Shown: in pieces, positions 12,041 to 24,400 of the stretch
Layout of the letters: every line of letters starts with the position of its first letter
Numbering within the stretch: the first letter of the stretch is position 1
Assembly: GCA_918026815.1 (NCBI GenBank)
Contig: CAKJVC010000172.1
Coordinates: forward strand, 175,609-239,608
Origin: Chalara sp. BL73
Taxonomy: Eukaryota; Ascomycota; Leotiomycetes; Helotiales
Length of the DNA stretch: 64,000 nucleotides
Reading direction: 5' to 3'
The notes under the pieces: model-generated
Seen by the model: only the letters and a program-made list of their open reading frames with translations
Told to the model about the DNA's origin: nothing
The model's database searches: none
Made by a program: the position numbers and the translations under genes

Positions 12041-13420
12041 TTAAGTCGCAAGTAAAATAACGTACAGCCCTCTCATAATCAGACCTGCATCAATCTCTGG
12101 GTAATTTTCTGCATCCAAGCAATATTGGCTTTTCAGCCAGGTATCACTCTGCCACAGTACCATCCTTCTGAGATACGGAAAATATGTTTGCTTTTTGTGC
12201 GCTACACTCTGCAGCCATCTCTTTAGATCTAATTCGTACTGTGTACCATCTTCGTGACCCCAGTGACTCCAATAAAAGTCCCTAGGCAGTTCAATTATCA
12301 TTTCTTCTATGTTTGGTGGGAAACTTTCTTCAACGGGTGGATAATCCTGGCTATTCTCATTCTGTCGGAACAAACATTCAATGGTAACATTCATTCGTTT
12401 CAGCTGTACAAAGTCTCTCAACGCTCGGCCAAATGAGTGTTCAAGTGGCTCCTCTTCATATCCGCAACCATTGTCGTATAGAAACTCCTCTAGAGAGTGT
12501 CGCTGGGGATATAGCGCCTCAATCAAAGCACTTGGTGAGGGCGGATTGGGTCTGAAGCCGTCCTCTTCGTAGACTTCATGATGGAAAGACTTTAGTGATT
12601 TTGGCCAGGACAAGATCTCTTTGAGGTCATCGAACAGGGCAACAGTATTCGGTAGCGATAGAGAAACGACTTCACTGGTGTGTGCGTATCTCGCAACTTC
12701 TGCTGCGGGTAGAAGGGTAAATGAGTTCCAGGAGCGAACGTGCTGCAGCGATAGATGACGCAACGTCGGAATTTCGAACACCGCATAGACATTTTCTCTG
12801 AGCTCAGGCACTAGATTACTGTCGTGGGAGACTTCGACATATGGTAGATCAAGAGATGTAACGTAGGTGCCTTGAAGAAAAGGAACATTGAAATGGCTTG
12901 GCCGCAAATGTAATAAAGTGATAGAAGGGTTGATAAGCTGAACGATCTGCCTTGCATGCTTCACTTCATAGGTATCAGCGTCCTCTTTGGCCCACTCGAT
13001 ACTCGCACCAAATACATATGCTTTTAGGCCGCTGTTATTGACAATTGTTTGGAGAAATGCACCAGGCCGAAAGATTTGAGAGCTATAATTAGGATCATAG
13101 AGCCAATTTTGTTCTCGGTGGGCTCCAATCTTTCGCGGTCGGTGCCGAACTGAGGAGTGTCTGTTGTAAAGATTTCTGCTGACGAAATGAACATATTTGT
13201 AAAGATATGGATTACCATATTTGTAGAAGGCTCGAGAAGTTAGAGCAACGTGTGGCATTGACTTGGCGGAGACTCTGTGGAGAATGTTGTCCCATATTTC
13301 AGTAGGCATTTCGTTGACACCAATTATTGGAGGAGAAACTTGGCTGCTGAGATTTCTATGAATAAACTGAACAAGCTGACGGATATAGTAATTCACCGTC
13401 AGTCTTAGTCTAAGAAACAT
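12041..13420 (-). CDS. F-box-like protein, copy A
   Basis: Single-exon 459-aa protein. Around residues 38-78 it has an F-box-like start (MPTEIWDNILHRVSAKSM then HVALTSRAFYKYGNPYLYKYV), expected to bind Skp1 in an SCF ubiquitin ligase. The remainder holds leucine-rich stretches (ITLLHLRPSHF, VVSLSLPNTV, LRHLSLQHV) like degenerate LRRs, and a conserved late block PPNIEEMIIELPRDF. No signal peptide. A close paralog lies 7 kb away on the same strand; alignment by eye shows conservation along nearly the full length, with an N-terminal extension here. The start could instead be the Met directly before PTEIW. Confidence 0.75.
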   Translation of the reverse strand: MFLRLRLTVNYYIRQLVQFIHRNLSSQVSPPIIGVNEMPTEIWDNILHRVSAKSMPHVALTSRAFYKYGNPYLYKYVHFVSRNLYNRHSSVRHRPRKIGAHREQNWLYDPNYSSQIFRPGAFLQTIVNNSGLKAYVFGASIEWAKEDADTYEVKHARQIVQLINPSITLLHLRPSHFNVPFLQGTYVTSLDLPYVEVSHDSNLVPELRENVYAVFEIPTLRHLSLQHVRSWNSFTLLPAAEVARYAHTSEVVSLSLPNTVALFDDLKEILSWPKSLKSFHHEVYEEDGFRPNPPSPSALIEALYPQRHSLEEFLYDNGCGYEEEPLEHSFGRALRDFVQLKRMNVTIECLFRQNENSQDYPPVEESFPPNIEEMIIELPRDFYWSHWGHEDGTQYELDLKRWLQSVAHKKQTYFPYLRRMVLWQSDTWLKSQYCLDAENYPEIDAGLIMRGLYVILLAT

Positions 13421-14042
13421 TTTAAGTTGACCTGAGTTTTGAAGATGGGCAGTATCTGACTGAAGCTTCGAACAGAAGGGTTGATGTGGGAATTGGGTAG
13501 CTCAGCTAATTGTGATTGGTCAATCCTAATTGAAGTCCAAAAGTCTCTCAGTCTCAGATGTGGCATAATCCTGAAAAGGGATCTAAAGGAGTGCGACTTT
13601 ATTATCCTAAGCTTGATGAAGAATTTCGGATAAAAAAAAACAATGTATATTGCAATTTGTAATCATAGACCAATAATACGATTATTGGATGGAGCCGCCC
13701 TTGATAAAAAAATCCTGAAATCCAACCTGTAGCCAACATGACGCCGCTGGCACAGCCACATAAATTAGGTAGGTTTCCCACAATACTGTGCCGCCTGTGT
13801 CACCTAACTACTCCGAATCAACGCTAACTGAGTTCCCATGACTTTACATACTGGCAGTCAACTGCAACTAGATGAGTGTCTGGTGGCTTTCGCTTGAATT
13901 CAATCTCCCAGCTTGAGGCTTTGCCGTTCATTGACATTCTCATCTGTAACTCAGCTCAATCCACATTTCCGGAAAGCACAATCACTCTCTTCACTGAAGA
14001 TACCCAAACTTTCTGAAAGATGGCTCCTTAGATAGTAGAGGG
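13421..14042. other. Intergenic region
   Basis: About 620 AT-rich bases upstream of F-box copy A, presumably its promoter. No gene recognised. Confidence 0.5.
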
Positions 14043-14488
14043 TTGCGACGTTGCAACACCAGTTCCCAGTCTATTCTCAATGATCTATACGTAGATCGTC
14101 CTCAAAATGCACCTAGTCCAACAGAGCTTCATAAATTCCCCGATTTCCCTATCGAAATAGCGTCAGCGATCCTGAGACTCGCTTTGCAGTGTCGAAGAAT
14201 CATTGGTATCCGGGTCATTGTATCTGATGCAGATGATACATAGGTAAGATATGCGACCACGAACAAATCAGGCAACACTATAAGTGAAAGATCGTATTGC
14301 CTGAAGGTAGATCTGCACCATCGCTACAGCCCGCTACTAGCAGTGAGCAGGCATTCGAGACAAACAGCGTTGGTTTTTTTTTTGGTCTTCATATGTCTTA
14401 CGATTTCCATCGTTTTGGAGAGCATCGTCGCCTCTACCTAAATATGGCCATCGGCGATAGTACAACTAAATGCCAGAGGCTGCCTTAA
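14043..14488 (+). pseudogene. Possible 2EXR-like relic
   Basis: A short frame at 14043-14243 contains LHKFPDFPIEIASAILRLAL, which resembles the first block of 2EXR or an F-box start, but it stops soon after. A second short frame at 14297-14488 follows after a possible GTAAGA donor. No second conserved block is found. It may be a decayed third member of the local family, or chance resemblance. Confidence 0.3.
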
Positions 14489-14863
14489 GGTGTGTATTCC
14501 TTGGCTAGGTAATCCCGCTTCATATGTAGACCCGATTTTTCACACACATATTTACGGCTTAAAACTGTAGATAATATCATCATCCGTAACACTCCTACAA
14601 ACCTGTATACTATCCCCGTGATACTTTCACAGATCCTCCAATTGATTCCCTTGCATAATAGATCCTATCAATAAGAATAGGTGTTCGCTTAATTGGGTTA
14701 GCACTTCGAACAGGTGATGTAGAAAATCGCTGCCTGGACAGCAGGGCTCTCACGGTACGCAAGCCAATCATTCAGCGATCTAATACGCCTCAATGGGGGG
14801 GCTGAGTTGGGGCTTGGTCTTGGTCTTAAGGACTAGCCTTTCACACCTGCGACCTAATCAATG

Positions 14864-14870
14864 TATATAT
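14864..14870 (+). promoter_or_regulatory. TATA-like element of the HET gene
   Basis: TATATAT about 65 bp upstream of the chosen ATG of the HET gene. Motif and distance only. Confidence 0.3.
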
Positions 14871-14934
14871 TTACTGGTGAAGGGCTTAGCTATATTTGTC
14901 TACCCCATATTCACCATCCACATTGCAAGGAGAA

Positions 14935-16990
14935 ATGACAAAACGTCGTGCTTCATCGAAAATATCCACTAATGTCAGGCGCCACAAGCTACCTCGTCTC
15001 GTGAAAAACACGGGTATCGAAAAACACGTTCCTTGCAAGACCTGTAGTGACCTCAACCCAGACTTGTTTAAAGAGATCGCTGCCTCGGTTACGACTAATC
15101 TGGCAAAGGTTAAAGAGTCAAAAGAAAGCGGCTGCCAGTTTTGCCGCGTGGTGTACGAAACTTATAACCATTATTATCAGGCAGATGACGATGACTGGCC
15201 TGACTTTCGATTCACTATGGAATTTGGCTCTGGAATGCCCGTGGAGATTGTGAGAAGAGCAGCTCTTGGAGTGCGTTATCCTATAATCAAGCTTTATTCT
15301 CCAATAGGTATGTTATTCTTTCCTCATACCTCCGCAAGTTCATGCTTTCTTGGCATTTCGTACATTTAGCCTGGCTAACATATCTCAAGGTAGCATCTCT
15401 GCTTGGGAAACTCTAGGACCACATAAAAATACTCTGTCGGAGCCTGGGTCCAACGAATCATTTGCCCTCCAGAAGATGTGGATGGAGAACTGCCTGCAAA
15501 ACCATAAAAAGTGCCACTTGAATATCCAGAAGCAGATGCCAAACCGCCTGGTCCATGTCGGCCGTGACGACAGCTCACTGAGGCTAATTGAAGTTCAAGG
15601 CATTGAGATGACATATATAGCTCTCAGTCACTGTTGGGGTGACAAGCAACCTCTTCTCACAACTTCATCCACGATTGAGCTGAGGAAAGAAAGTCTAGAT
15701 TGGGACTTGATGCCTGCAACGTTCCAAGACGCCATCAGGGTTACTCGTAGTTTTGGTATCCGTTATCTTTGGATCGACTCTCTTTGTATTATCCAGGATG
15801 ACACCAAAGACTGGGAGACTGAGGCAGCTAAAATGGCCGACGTCTACGAGGGCGCCGAGCTTGTCATTGCAGCAAGCAGCTCTTCCAACCCCATGACTCC
15901 CTTCCTAACCGCTCGCACAACAGTCTGCGGGAAACCTTTAGAGCTCGATCTAAAGTTTGAGCGTCAGCAAGGAGATGTTTGCAAGGTCAAGGCGCGTCCG
16001 GTAATAACGGATATACCTCAGCCACTGGATGAGCGAGCCTGGACTTTTCAAGAACAACAGCTAGCGAGACGCCTTCTACAGTTCCAGAGTGGAGAATTGA
16101 GATGGCGGTGTCGGGAGGAAAGACGTTGCGAGTGTCAAGACATTCATTTATCAACACGTATTTCATATTTTGGAGAGTTTCCTGAACCTGAAGAAGGGGC
16201 TGATCAGTTTCGCACAAGCTGGCACGGAGTGGCTGAGAGTTATTCCCGGCGACAAATTACAAGAATGTCAGATAAACTGCCAGCATTATCGGGACTTGCT
16301 ACAAGAGTATCTAGCAAAACTGGTTCGGAGTACATTGCTGGATTATGGAAAGATAGCTTGTTGTACGATTTGCAATGGAGTACCGTTTCTTTTGTGACGG
16401 AGGAGGAGTATCCGCTTCTCAGGGCGAGTTGGCAATATTTGGCTCCCACTTTTTCCTGGATGTCAGTTCCCGGTGAAATCACTTACCGACTCGGTTCATC
16501 CTGGGAAAGCAACGATGACATCGTTAAGGCGAAGGTTTGTGACGTGAAAATTACACATAAAGGCATCAATCTATTTGGTGAAGTCCTAGATGGTTTTGCT
16601 ATATTGGATGGCCCATTGATTTCGGCAACCTTAAGTGATCGGCAATCTAAAAGTGATCCTCCCGACGAGAAGACACTCTTTTACAATCTCAAGTATGGGT
16701 CAAAAGTAGAGCTGGGGTACATGGATCTTCCACCAGTAATCGGGACTGCCATAGGAGTAGCGGGTATGATAAGTCCGACAGCAAAGCGGTCATCGGAAGG
16801 AGATGTGATTCTTCCTCTCGAGAACGCTCCCGTTTGGTGTCTCGGAATCACCATGGGACCAGAAAAAGGATTTGCTTTGATACTAGGTCTGTCAAGTAGG
16901 ATTCCAGGAGCCTATGAGCGTTTGGGGGCATTTACATTCCGTAAACTTTGGTTCGAAAATGTTAGTTGGACTACTGTCAAAATCGTTTAG
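14935..16990 (+). CDS. Heterokaryon incompatibility (HET) domain protein
   Basis: Exons 14935-15307 and 15390-16990 (82-nt intron, phase 1) give 657 aa. The N-terminus has CKTCSDLNPD and SGCQFCRVVYETY, the cysteine-bearing region commonly preceding HET domains. The HET domain starts near residue 200 with YIALSHCWGDKQPL, continues with IRYLWIDSLCIIQDDTKDWE and MADVYEGAELVIAASSS, and ends near DERAWTFQEQQLARRLL. These are the standard three conserved blocks. HET proteins mediate non-self recognition and programmed cell death after hyphal fusion; the trigger and partner here are unknown. The gene appears intact. The ATG at 14935 is the first in frame. Confidence 0.92.
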
Positions 16991-19231
16991 CGAAGTTCGA
17001 ATGTTTTAAAGCGAAAATCATCCCGAATTTCCTAGGGTTATCGCCTTAGGATCTGTAGATACCTCTAAACATTCTCCCAGGACAGCGCTCCTAGAACGCA
17101 CAACTCATATGTCTCGTGGCGGCTAGGAGACAGCTTTTAAGATGGCACAGCTGCCGGACAACTTGACCTGTTATATGAAGACATACTATAAGTCGGTTAA
17201 CTCTGCATCTTCATGCATTGAATTGGTGTACTCGAGATTCAAATACTTTTAGTTGTAGTACTACAATATAGGATAGTTAGGATTGTGATGCCCAAACTAG
17301 GCGGTGTAAAGTGGTAAGAGGGCATCCAAATCGGTCCTCAGAGTGATCCCTTAATGTCCGACAGGGAGCGCGAGCGGATATTTCCCCGGACTACCTTGAT
17401 GTTACTAATGTGATCTCGTGAGCACGTGGGATCATTCCGGGAACTGGGTGGTTCCCGGAGATCTCTCTTAGGAGCATTAGGGCCGTCAGGAGTATGATAG
17501 TCATTATCTCACGGATCTTAGTGGACCTCTTACCTGGTCATCTCCCCTGCAGCTCTCTATGTAGAATCAACTATCAAAGCCTTGTGCCACAGCGATCATG
17601 GTTTTGGAACAGCTAAGCACAGGATATATAGCGAGCAGCAGTGGATTCCTCTTTATGGGTGACATGTGGAAAAATTTAGGTTTATTTTATGAGGGCCCTG
17701 TTCAGGATCACTGGAGCCTTTTTTTGGCTTCCTAGGGATCAAAACTTGACAGAAATAAGACGACAAAGTCCTTAGTCTACATCTAGCCTGGTTGGGGATC
17801 AAATGCATAAGTGGGTAATAGACACTGCTCAGAGACTACTCAGGTGATCTGGGTGAGAAGAGGGTGAGCTAAGGGTAATTAGCGCCTGAATGGGAGCGGT
17901 GGGTTAACTAAACGACTTTGGGACGAAGAGGTTGTGTTCAACTACCGAAACATATAAGTCAACCTCCAGGCAGATGCCACCCATAAAGAATTACACCGGA
18001 GCTATCAATGGCTTGATTCTCCTTTATCTTCTGGAACTATACGGTCGCGGACTAGACGGGGTTTATTTAGCTGCTATCTACGATATATTACTCAAGTGTT
18101 ATGTCTAGTACTTTACTGTAAGGTAGTACTAAGAGGAAACTGATAGTGAGGAAAGTGGCAAGAACTCTTAAGAATTCATAGTTAAGTAACGTATATGAAG
18201 CTTTAACTCTACGGATGTATTTCTTTTTCTTTGTGATAAATGAAAATACAAGTGTGAATATAAGTTTACAGTCAATGTAATAGTATGGGGAGTAGAGGGC
18301 TGTTCAGCAAGGTAATATAGATACTGTCCAGTTTGCAGGCAAATCCTAGACAACGGATCCTTTGAGACAGTAGTTTGTGGGAGTTCACGCGACCGAATCC
18401 TATTATTTAGTTTAGCCAAGAAACTGTAGCTATTTCGAGAAATCAGTTTGTTGGTCCAAGTCTTGCATAGTCTACAGAACCAGCCTACTGGTATCGAGCC
18501 ACTAATAAATTTGGTGGTGAATGTTTAATGGTGTCGGCTCCTCCGAGGCTTTAGCCACACAACAGATTGGTTTCTGGGTACAATTGTTCCCAGTAATTTC
18601 AAGATGCACGGCTCAGGAACACCACAGGTTAGAAATTATTTAATAACGAGTCGCTGACTACTCCATATTGAAAAAGACTGCACACGTAGAAGGAGCAGTT
18701 GTAGGATCGTTGAACTCATGAACCTATAGGCTGACTCAATTGTGCTGCAAGTTGCACAGTGCACGCTCTCTTCTAAGCTTATAAATAGAGTATCAATGCA
18801 TCTACAACATATTTTATTGCTAGCTTTCTCTGATCGAGGACTTGATTTAGGTTATATGTCACTCTTAGTAATGTTATTGAATTCAAATCTCTTTCTCCAT
18901 TTTATTTAGTTATTTCCTCTCCTAGTGAATCTCTTGGCTGTTTGATTCCAACTCACAAAGGATAACAATATTCGAAAATTGTATTAGGACTATTTAGCTA
19001 CTATATAATCTTAACCAGCAGGCATCTGAATTAAAACAGTTGTAAGTGTGCTTACGCAGTGTTCTCAACGAGCATAAGTGGTATTCTGGACTTTAAAGTA
19101 TTCTCAGAACCCACCCCCCAGGCTATTCAGACGGTTCGTCTGTCGCGAACTCTGGACAGTCCTTTGTAAACTCAAGCTTAAAATCAATTTTGGCTTCCAC
19201 AAAAGCGGGCAAAATACCACTACGAGGCTTG
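16991..19231. other. Long AT-rich intergenic region
   Basis: 2.2 kb without a supported gene. It contains a strong inverted repeat and many stops in all frames. It could be a decayed mobile element, but no reverse transcriptase, integrase or transposase motif is visible. Confidence 0.5.
17437..17458. repeat. Perfect short inverted repeat
   Basis: CCGGGAAC, six-base loop TGGGTG, then GTTCCCGG: an 8-bp perfect stem in otherwise AT-rich sequence, flanked by three GATC words. Could be a remnant of a mobile-element end or a chance hairpin. Confidence 0.5.
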
Positions 19232-20569
19232 TCAGTAGCTGCAACTTGTGAGTAGTAGCAAGAGTAATGAAAATTGAAGAATGACCCACAGTTCCTGCAT
19301 CACCGTATATGAATCAACCACTGCAGACGGCCCGTCATGGAAGTATTCCAGTAGCCAGTGGTCCCATTGCCACACTACCAGTCTTTTCAAGGACGCAAAA
19401 TAAATACTTTTGTAATTTGCCACGCTTTGCAGCCAGTCTTTGTACCCCTGCTCGTCTTGAGCAGCATATTCATCGCCCCAGTGACTCCAGGAGAAATCCT
19501 CTGGTAACTCAATTATCATCTCCTCTATGTTTGGCGGCAGCATTTTGTATACAGGAGGGGAACCACCATTACTACTAAACTGGAACAAACATCCGATCGG
19601 AACGCTCATTCGCTTTAATTGCGTAAAATCTCGAAGAGGTGTGCCAAATGTAATGTAGTAAGGCTCGTCTCCATATCCGCAAGCCGCATCATACCACAGT
19701 TCCTCCAGCGAATATCGTTGAGAGTAGAGTGCATCGATCAATACCTTCGCGCTAGGCCTATTTACTCCAGCCTTTTCTTCTTTTTCGTTGCCTTCATGGT
19801 GGAACGATTTTAAGGCTTTTGGCCAAGAAATAATCTCCTTCAAATCTTGCCATACAGCAACGGTGTTTGGTAGCGAAAGCGAAACCACATTACTAGTATG
19901 TGCATATGCTGCTTCCTCTGAAGGGGAAACTATATCAAAGGAGCCCCAGGTCCGAGCATCCTGAAGAGAGATGTGGCGCAGAGTCGAGATAGAAAATGCG
20001 GCATAGATGGATGCTCTGAGCCCTGGAATTATTCCAGGCTCATACCCTTCTATGTAAGGTAGATCCAGAGAGGTGACACCGGTGTTTTGAACGAAAGGAA
20101 TATTGAAATGACTTGGGCGAAGATGAAGCAGAGTAATGAACGGATCAAGAAGTTCGAGAATTCTTCGCGCATCCTTTGCCTCCTCAGTATTAGCGTCCTC
20201 CTTAGCCCATTCTAGACTAGCACCGACAATATATGCTCTTATTTTTTGGTTTCCTGTTATGGTTCTTAAAAATGCACCAGGTTGGAAAATCTGAGAACTA
20301 CGATCCGGACCATACAGCCAGTCTTGCTTTCGGTGAATCCCAACTCTTCGCGGCCGGCCAGAGTGGCCGCTGTACAAGTTCTTGCTACTGAAGAAGACAT
20401 ATTGGTAGAGATAAGGATTGCTGTATTTATGGAAGGCTCGTGATGCCAAAGCGGCTTTCGACAAAGACTTGTTCGAGGTTCTATAAAGGATGTTGTCCCA
20501 AATTTCTGCTGGAATACCGTCGATGCTCGTTTTCGGAGGAAGTGGTGAGGTTCGAAGCACCATGTTCAT
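19232..20569 (-). CDS. F-box-like protein, copy B
   Basis: Single-exon 445-aa paralog of copy A. F-box-like start at about residues 18-58 (IPAEIWDNILYRTSNKSL, ALASRAFHKYSNPYLYQYV), shared blocks WAKEDAN, ITLLHLRPSHFNIPF, VSLSLPNTVAVWQDLKEI and PPNIEEMIIELPEDF. The C-terminus ends in a leucine-rich stretch (LQFSLLLLLL) not found in copy A, so the stop region may have shifted. Likely SCF substrate receptor by family; substrate unknown. The promoter lies right of 20570. Confidence 0.75.
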   Translation of the reverse strand: MNMVLRTSPLPPKTSIDGIPAEIWDNILYRTSNKSLSKAALASRAFHKYSNPYLYQYVFFSSKNLYSGHSGRPRRVGIHRKQDWLYGPDRSSQIFQPGAFLRTITGNQKIRAYIVGASLEWAKEDANTEEAKDARRILELLDPFITLLHLRPSHFNIPFVQNTGVTSLDLPYIEGYEPGIIPGLRASIYAAFSISTLRHISLQDARTWGSFDIVSPSEEAAYAHTSNVVSLSLPNTVAVWQDLKEIISWPKALKSFHHEGNEKEEKAGVNRPSAKVLIDALYSQRYSLEELWYDAACGYGDEPYYITFGTPLRDFTQLKRMSVPIGCLFQFSSNGGSPPVYKMLPPNIEEMIIELPEDFSWSHWGDEYAAQDEQGYKDWLQSVANYKSIYFASLKRLVVWQWDHWLLEYFHDGPSAVVDSYTVMQELWVILQFSLLLLLLTSCSY

Positions 20570-21429
20570 AAGAAATTAATGCGCAAATCAAAAATTCCGA
20601 TTTTTTTTTTTAAACTGCGATGAGAACTGACTCGAAAATAGATGATCAAAAGTTTGCTGGTTGGCTATAAGGCTGGGTTCAGATTGAGAAGTTGATTGTC
20701 GATGTTGAACTTGATTTGTTCGGCTAACAGTTCAAAACGCTAGCCTTCTGACACGGCCACTTCTGCTATCGTTCTAGAATCAAAGAAGATGTGCTCGCAT
20801 CGTAGGTGGTTAAACACCTCAGCAATAGGATGATGTGCTCGAATAAATCCCTGTGTGGCAGTAGGAACGGTTTCAAAAGATGTATCCACTTTAATCGGTT
20901 CGGAAAGCTATTTTGAGAACCAACATGTTGGTTGGCATTCAGCACAGCCTATCAAACCAACAACCAGATCAATATATGCTTGTAGAGCTACCTCTTAGAA
21001 TCAATATCATGCGTACGCGTAGGAATATTTAGGATAATGGTCCTGCAACCCTTCAGCCTCCCAATCCAACTAGCTTCTATCTTGGAAATTTCACGGGTCT
21101 CTAAGAAACACTACTAAGGGCCAGAGTATGCTGGAACTGGTACTCATAAAACCTTGTCTTTTAAAGAGGCTGTAATATGGGAAGGAAGGTAAGATAGCTA
21201 AAAGCATGAGCCTCCATGCTTCACTGCCTGGAGTCAAAACAAGCTTCATGTAAACAGATCCTATTTTGCTTCTAAATCGAGCAACGAGGCTATAACGACC
21301 GTTGCTGTTTCTAAGCAGGATATTGATATTATGTTTGAATTTAAGTATCCCTATACCGTCCACTTTGTTTATTTCTTATTGTCTCATTTCACCGATATCT
21401 ATTGTCCTAAATTCGTGTGTCGATACAAT
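20570..21429. other. Divergent intergenic region
   Basis: 860 bp between F-box copy B (-) and the secreted-protein gene (+). No gene recognised; both promoters should be here. Confidence 0.5.
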
Positions 21430-24400
21430 ATGAGGAGCTCCAAAAGGCTTTTTCCTCTGCTCTGGCTACTATGCAAGCCTATTACAGGGTTAGGTATCAA
21501 AGCAATCGTAAGTATGCTACAGTGTGAATCAAATTTGGCACATCGCTTCAGTTCAGATGATATGTACACGGAATTATTGTTCTACCTACTGATACATACC
21601 CAGAATCCAACAGCGCATCAGATTGGGGTAAATCTAGTCACAGTGGTGACTCAAACCAATTTAGTCCAGGTCAATACTCAGTATTTAACAGGTGACCCCA
21701 AATCATTCATTGGGAAGGTTGGGAAAGATACAAAAATTGTAAGCATCTCATTGATTTATCTCAACGTCTGAAAATTTGCTAAAATTTTTGGCTAGCTTAC
21801 TGAACATGATGGTACACTGAAATGGGTTGGCGCAAACACACAATACATTACAGAGATTGTTGAGACCGCTACGGTCAGTGGAAAGCTGGCCACAGTCACC
21901 AAGCCAATTGGAATCTCACTAGCCGGGGCAATCGAGAAGTGAGTTTATTCATCCCAGAATTTTGTTTTTGTTGTGGAGATGAGGATGGCCTTCTCCGGTC
22001 AGAAACTCTTCTTTTATTCATCACAATCGAGCACATTGAATCTTCTGCGGTGAATGCGCTCTTTTGAATTCTAATGACCGTAAGAAGTAAAAAAAACTTG
22101 TGTCCAAATATTTCGCCGCGTTCAGAATATATCTAACTGTGCCTATATAGAACCGGTGACCCAACAGGTGCTTTTGATGTTGTGTTATCACCAGCTCTGT
22201 TCTCTGAGCTCAAAATCCTTGCAAACGCACTATGCGGAGTCCCACTTAAGAAGAGAGCGGATGCTTCTTGCTCAGTTGATTTCGCATCTAGAGCGGCATC
22301 CATGATTCGAACATTTGGAGCAATCAAAAACGCTGAAGTGGAAGTAATTTCTTTAGGCGCAGTCACAGCGCTTCTTGTCGCGCTCGAGTTGGAAAAACTT
22401 GTTGAGAATGGGAAAGGAATTGTCCATAAGGTTCAAGTCCCTTCAAGTGCTGTTGCCCAAGCTTCTCCAAAAAGTATGTATTGCGCTATCAAACACTACA
22501 GGCTTTGGAAATTTTATCTAGCCGACATCAGGCTGTTCTTCGAATAGAAGTGCTGATGTGGTAATTCTTCGCAGCAAATTTTACAACTATCACATATTCT
22601 TTCACTAAAACCACTCAAAACCCCATCAATCAATCTACCAGCACCAGCAGGTCGAGGGTGGGAACACCTGCCTCTTCAGGTAAGCCGATACTTGAGCATA
22701 TCATTTTCTTTAGGGTGGAGGGCACTCGAGGCACCATTTTGAATCGAATATACCAGGAATATTGATAAAAAGAAGCTGACTGTCGTGATTCCAGGTAGCG
22801 GTTCAATGCAGACTACCGGGCCCGATAAGTTAAGCAGTTCCTGTTGGCGATATACTGGTGTGCAAATAGATCCGTCAGGCGACGGCGATGATCAGCCGCC
22901 CAAACTCGACCAAAAGCGGAACATTATTGGTAGAATGCCTTTGTTCTCCACAAAGACGAAAAGAAGGGGGCCAGACATGCAGTCTATGATAGGAGACTGT
23001 AAGGAGACTGCGACACCATTTGAGCGTTCCAAACCATGGCCTAAGTTAACAAGAGTCATGGCACCCGTTACTAACCACAAAGATAGTGGTTTGCCTCCGG
23101 AGTTGTGGTGGTTCGTCCCTGACCAATCCCCGACTCAGCAAGGATATGGGTGTCAGATTGCGTCACTCACGAGGAAGGGGAAACAGAATCCAACTAGTAA
23201 AAGCTATGGAAGCGATAATTTTCCTGTGGGATATGAATCGAGCGACAATCCAATAAAATCACTTTCTGTCGACCATGTCTGTAAGTTTTTATGCAGTTGG
23301 AAGTAGATGCACCAACTCAGTGTACTAAATGCTCTATTGTGTTGAGTACACATTGGTGATAATCTTCTTCCCACTGGCAGGTTTGAAATGTAGAATGTCA
23401 AGTGCTAACTGCCAATATCAGATGAGAGAAAATTGATTAATCAATTTTTTAGAGATCAATTGAAAGATCCTGATGACTCCAGATGCAAGCCATTTGTGGA
23501 ACTATTCAATAAGTTGGACACAGGAATCGGGAAGGGTAAGAGATCTCGATTTGCGTCGCTGTGGGCCCAGCTTCCGAATGTACCGCCAGATGGCAATAAT
23601 GCTTTTGCCGCGGTTGACGCAAGAATTAACTCACTCAAAGGCGTTATGTTCAACCCAAGCCTTGATCATTGGCCAAAATATAATGACAAAAATCCCGGAA
23701 GTCTTGCACAAGACCCTGAATGGGATTGGAAATTTCAATTATGGAACAACATGTAAGTAAATTTTCTCATTTCATTAAATCTTATAGCATTTCTCTATCA
23801 TTATGTCAAGTTCATTAAAGATGCTAGTTATATGAATTTATGAGACTGATTCCCGAAGGATACAACGATGATAACTCTGAACAGGGGCTTAGTCAGTGAT
23901 TTTGTCAATAGCGAAAACGTCGCAAAACAGTTTGCGAGAAGTAATCTTTTGATTTATCAAGCTTTGTAGGCATACAATTTGAGGTAAACTTACCAGTTGA
24001 AAGCTAATACAGTTGTAGAATTTCGTTCGATGAGATCGAGAGGTGTACACATGGTCTTCCAACAAGTGCAACTAAATTGCCTGCAAACAATTGGGCCGCG
24101 ACATACAAGACTTGGATACGAGAATATATACTTAACAACAACGCTCATATAGTCAAAAAATCGGAAGAGATTCAAAAAGACATTGAGGCACATCCCGAGA
24201 AAATGAAGACGGTGACAGGAGAGCCTAACGAATACGCGAAGGCATATAATATTCTAAAGGACAAATACACGGGCAACAAACTCCACTTCAATGTGAATAG
24301 CATGCTTGTTTATCCAACGGAGACCGATGTTTCACTAGGTATTCGGGAGTTGGGATTTGATTACTGCAAAGCTCTAGAGAGCTCGAAGGTTGAGTGCGTC

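Noticed and set aside
16991..19231. LTR retrotransposon remnant
   Set aside because: Sequence style suggests erosion, but no long terminal repeats or polymerase motifs could be found by eye.
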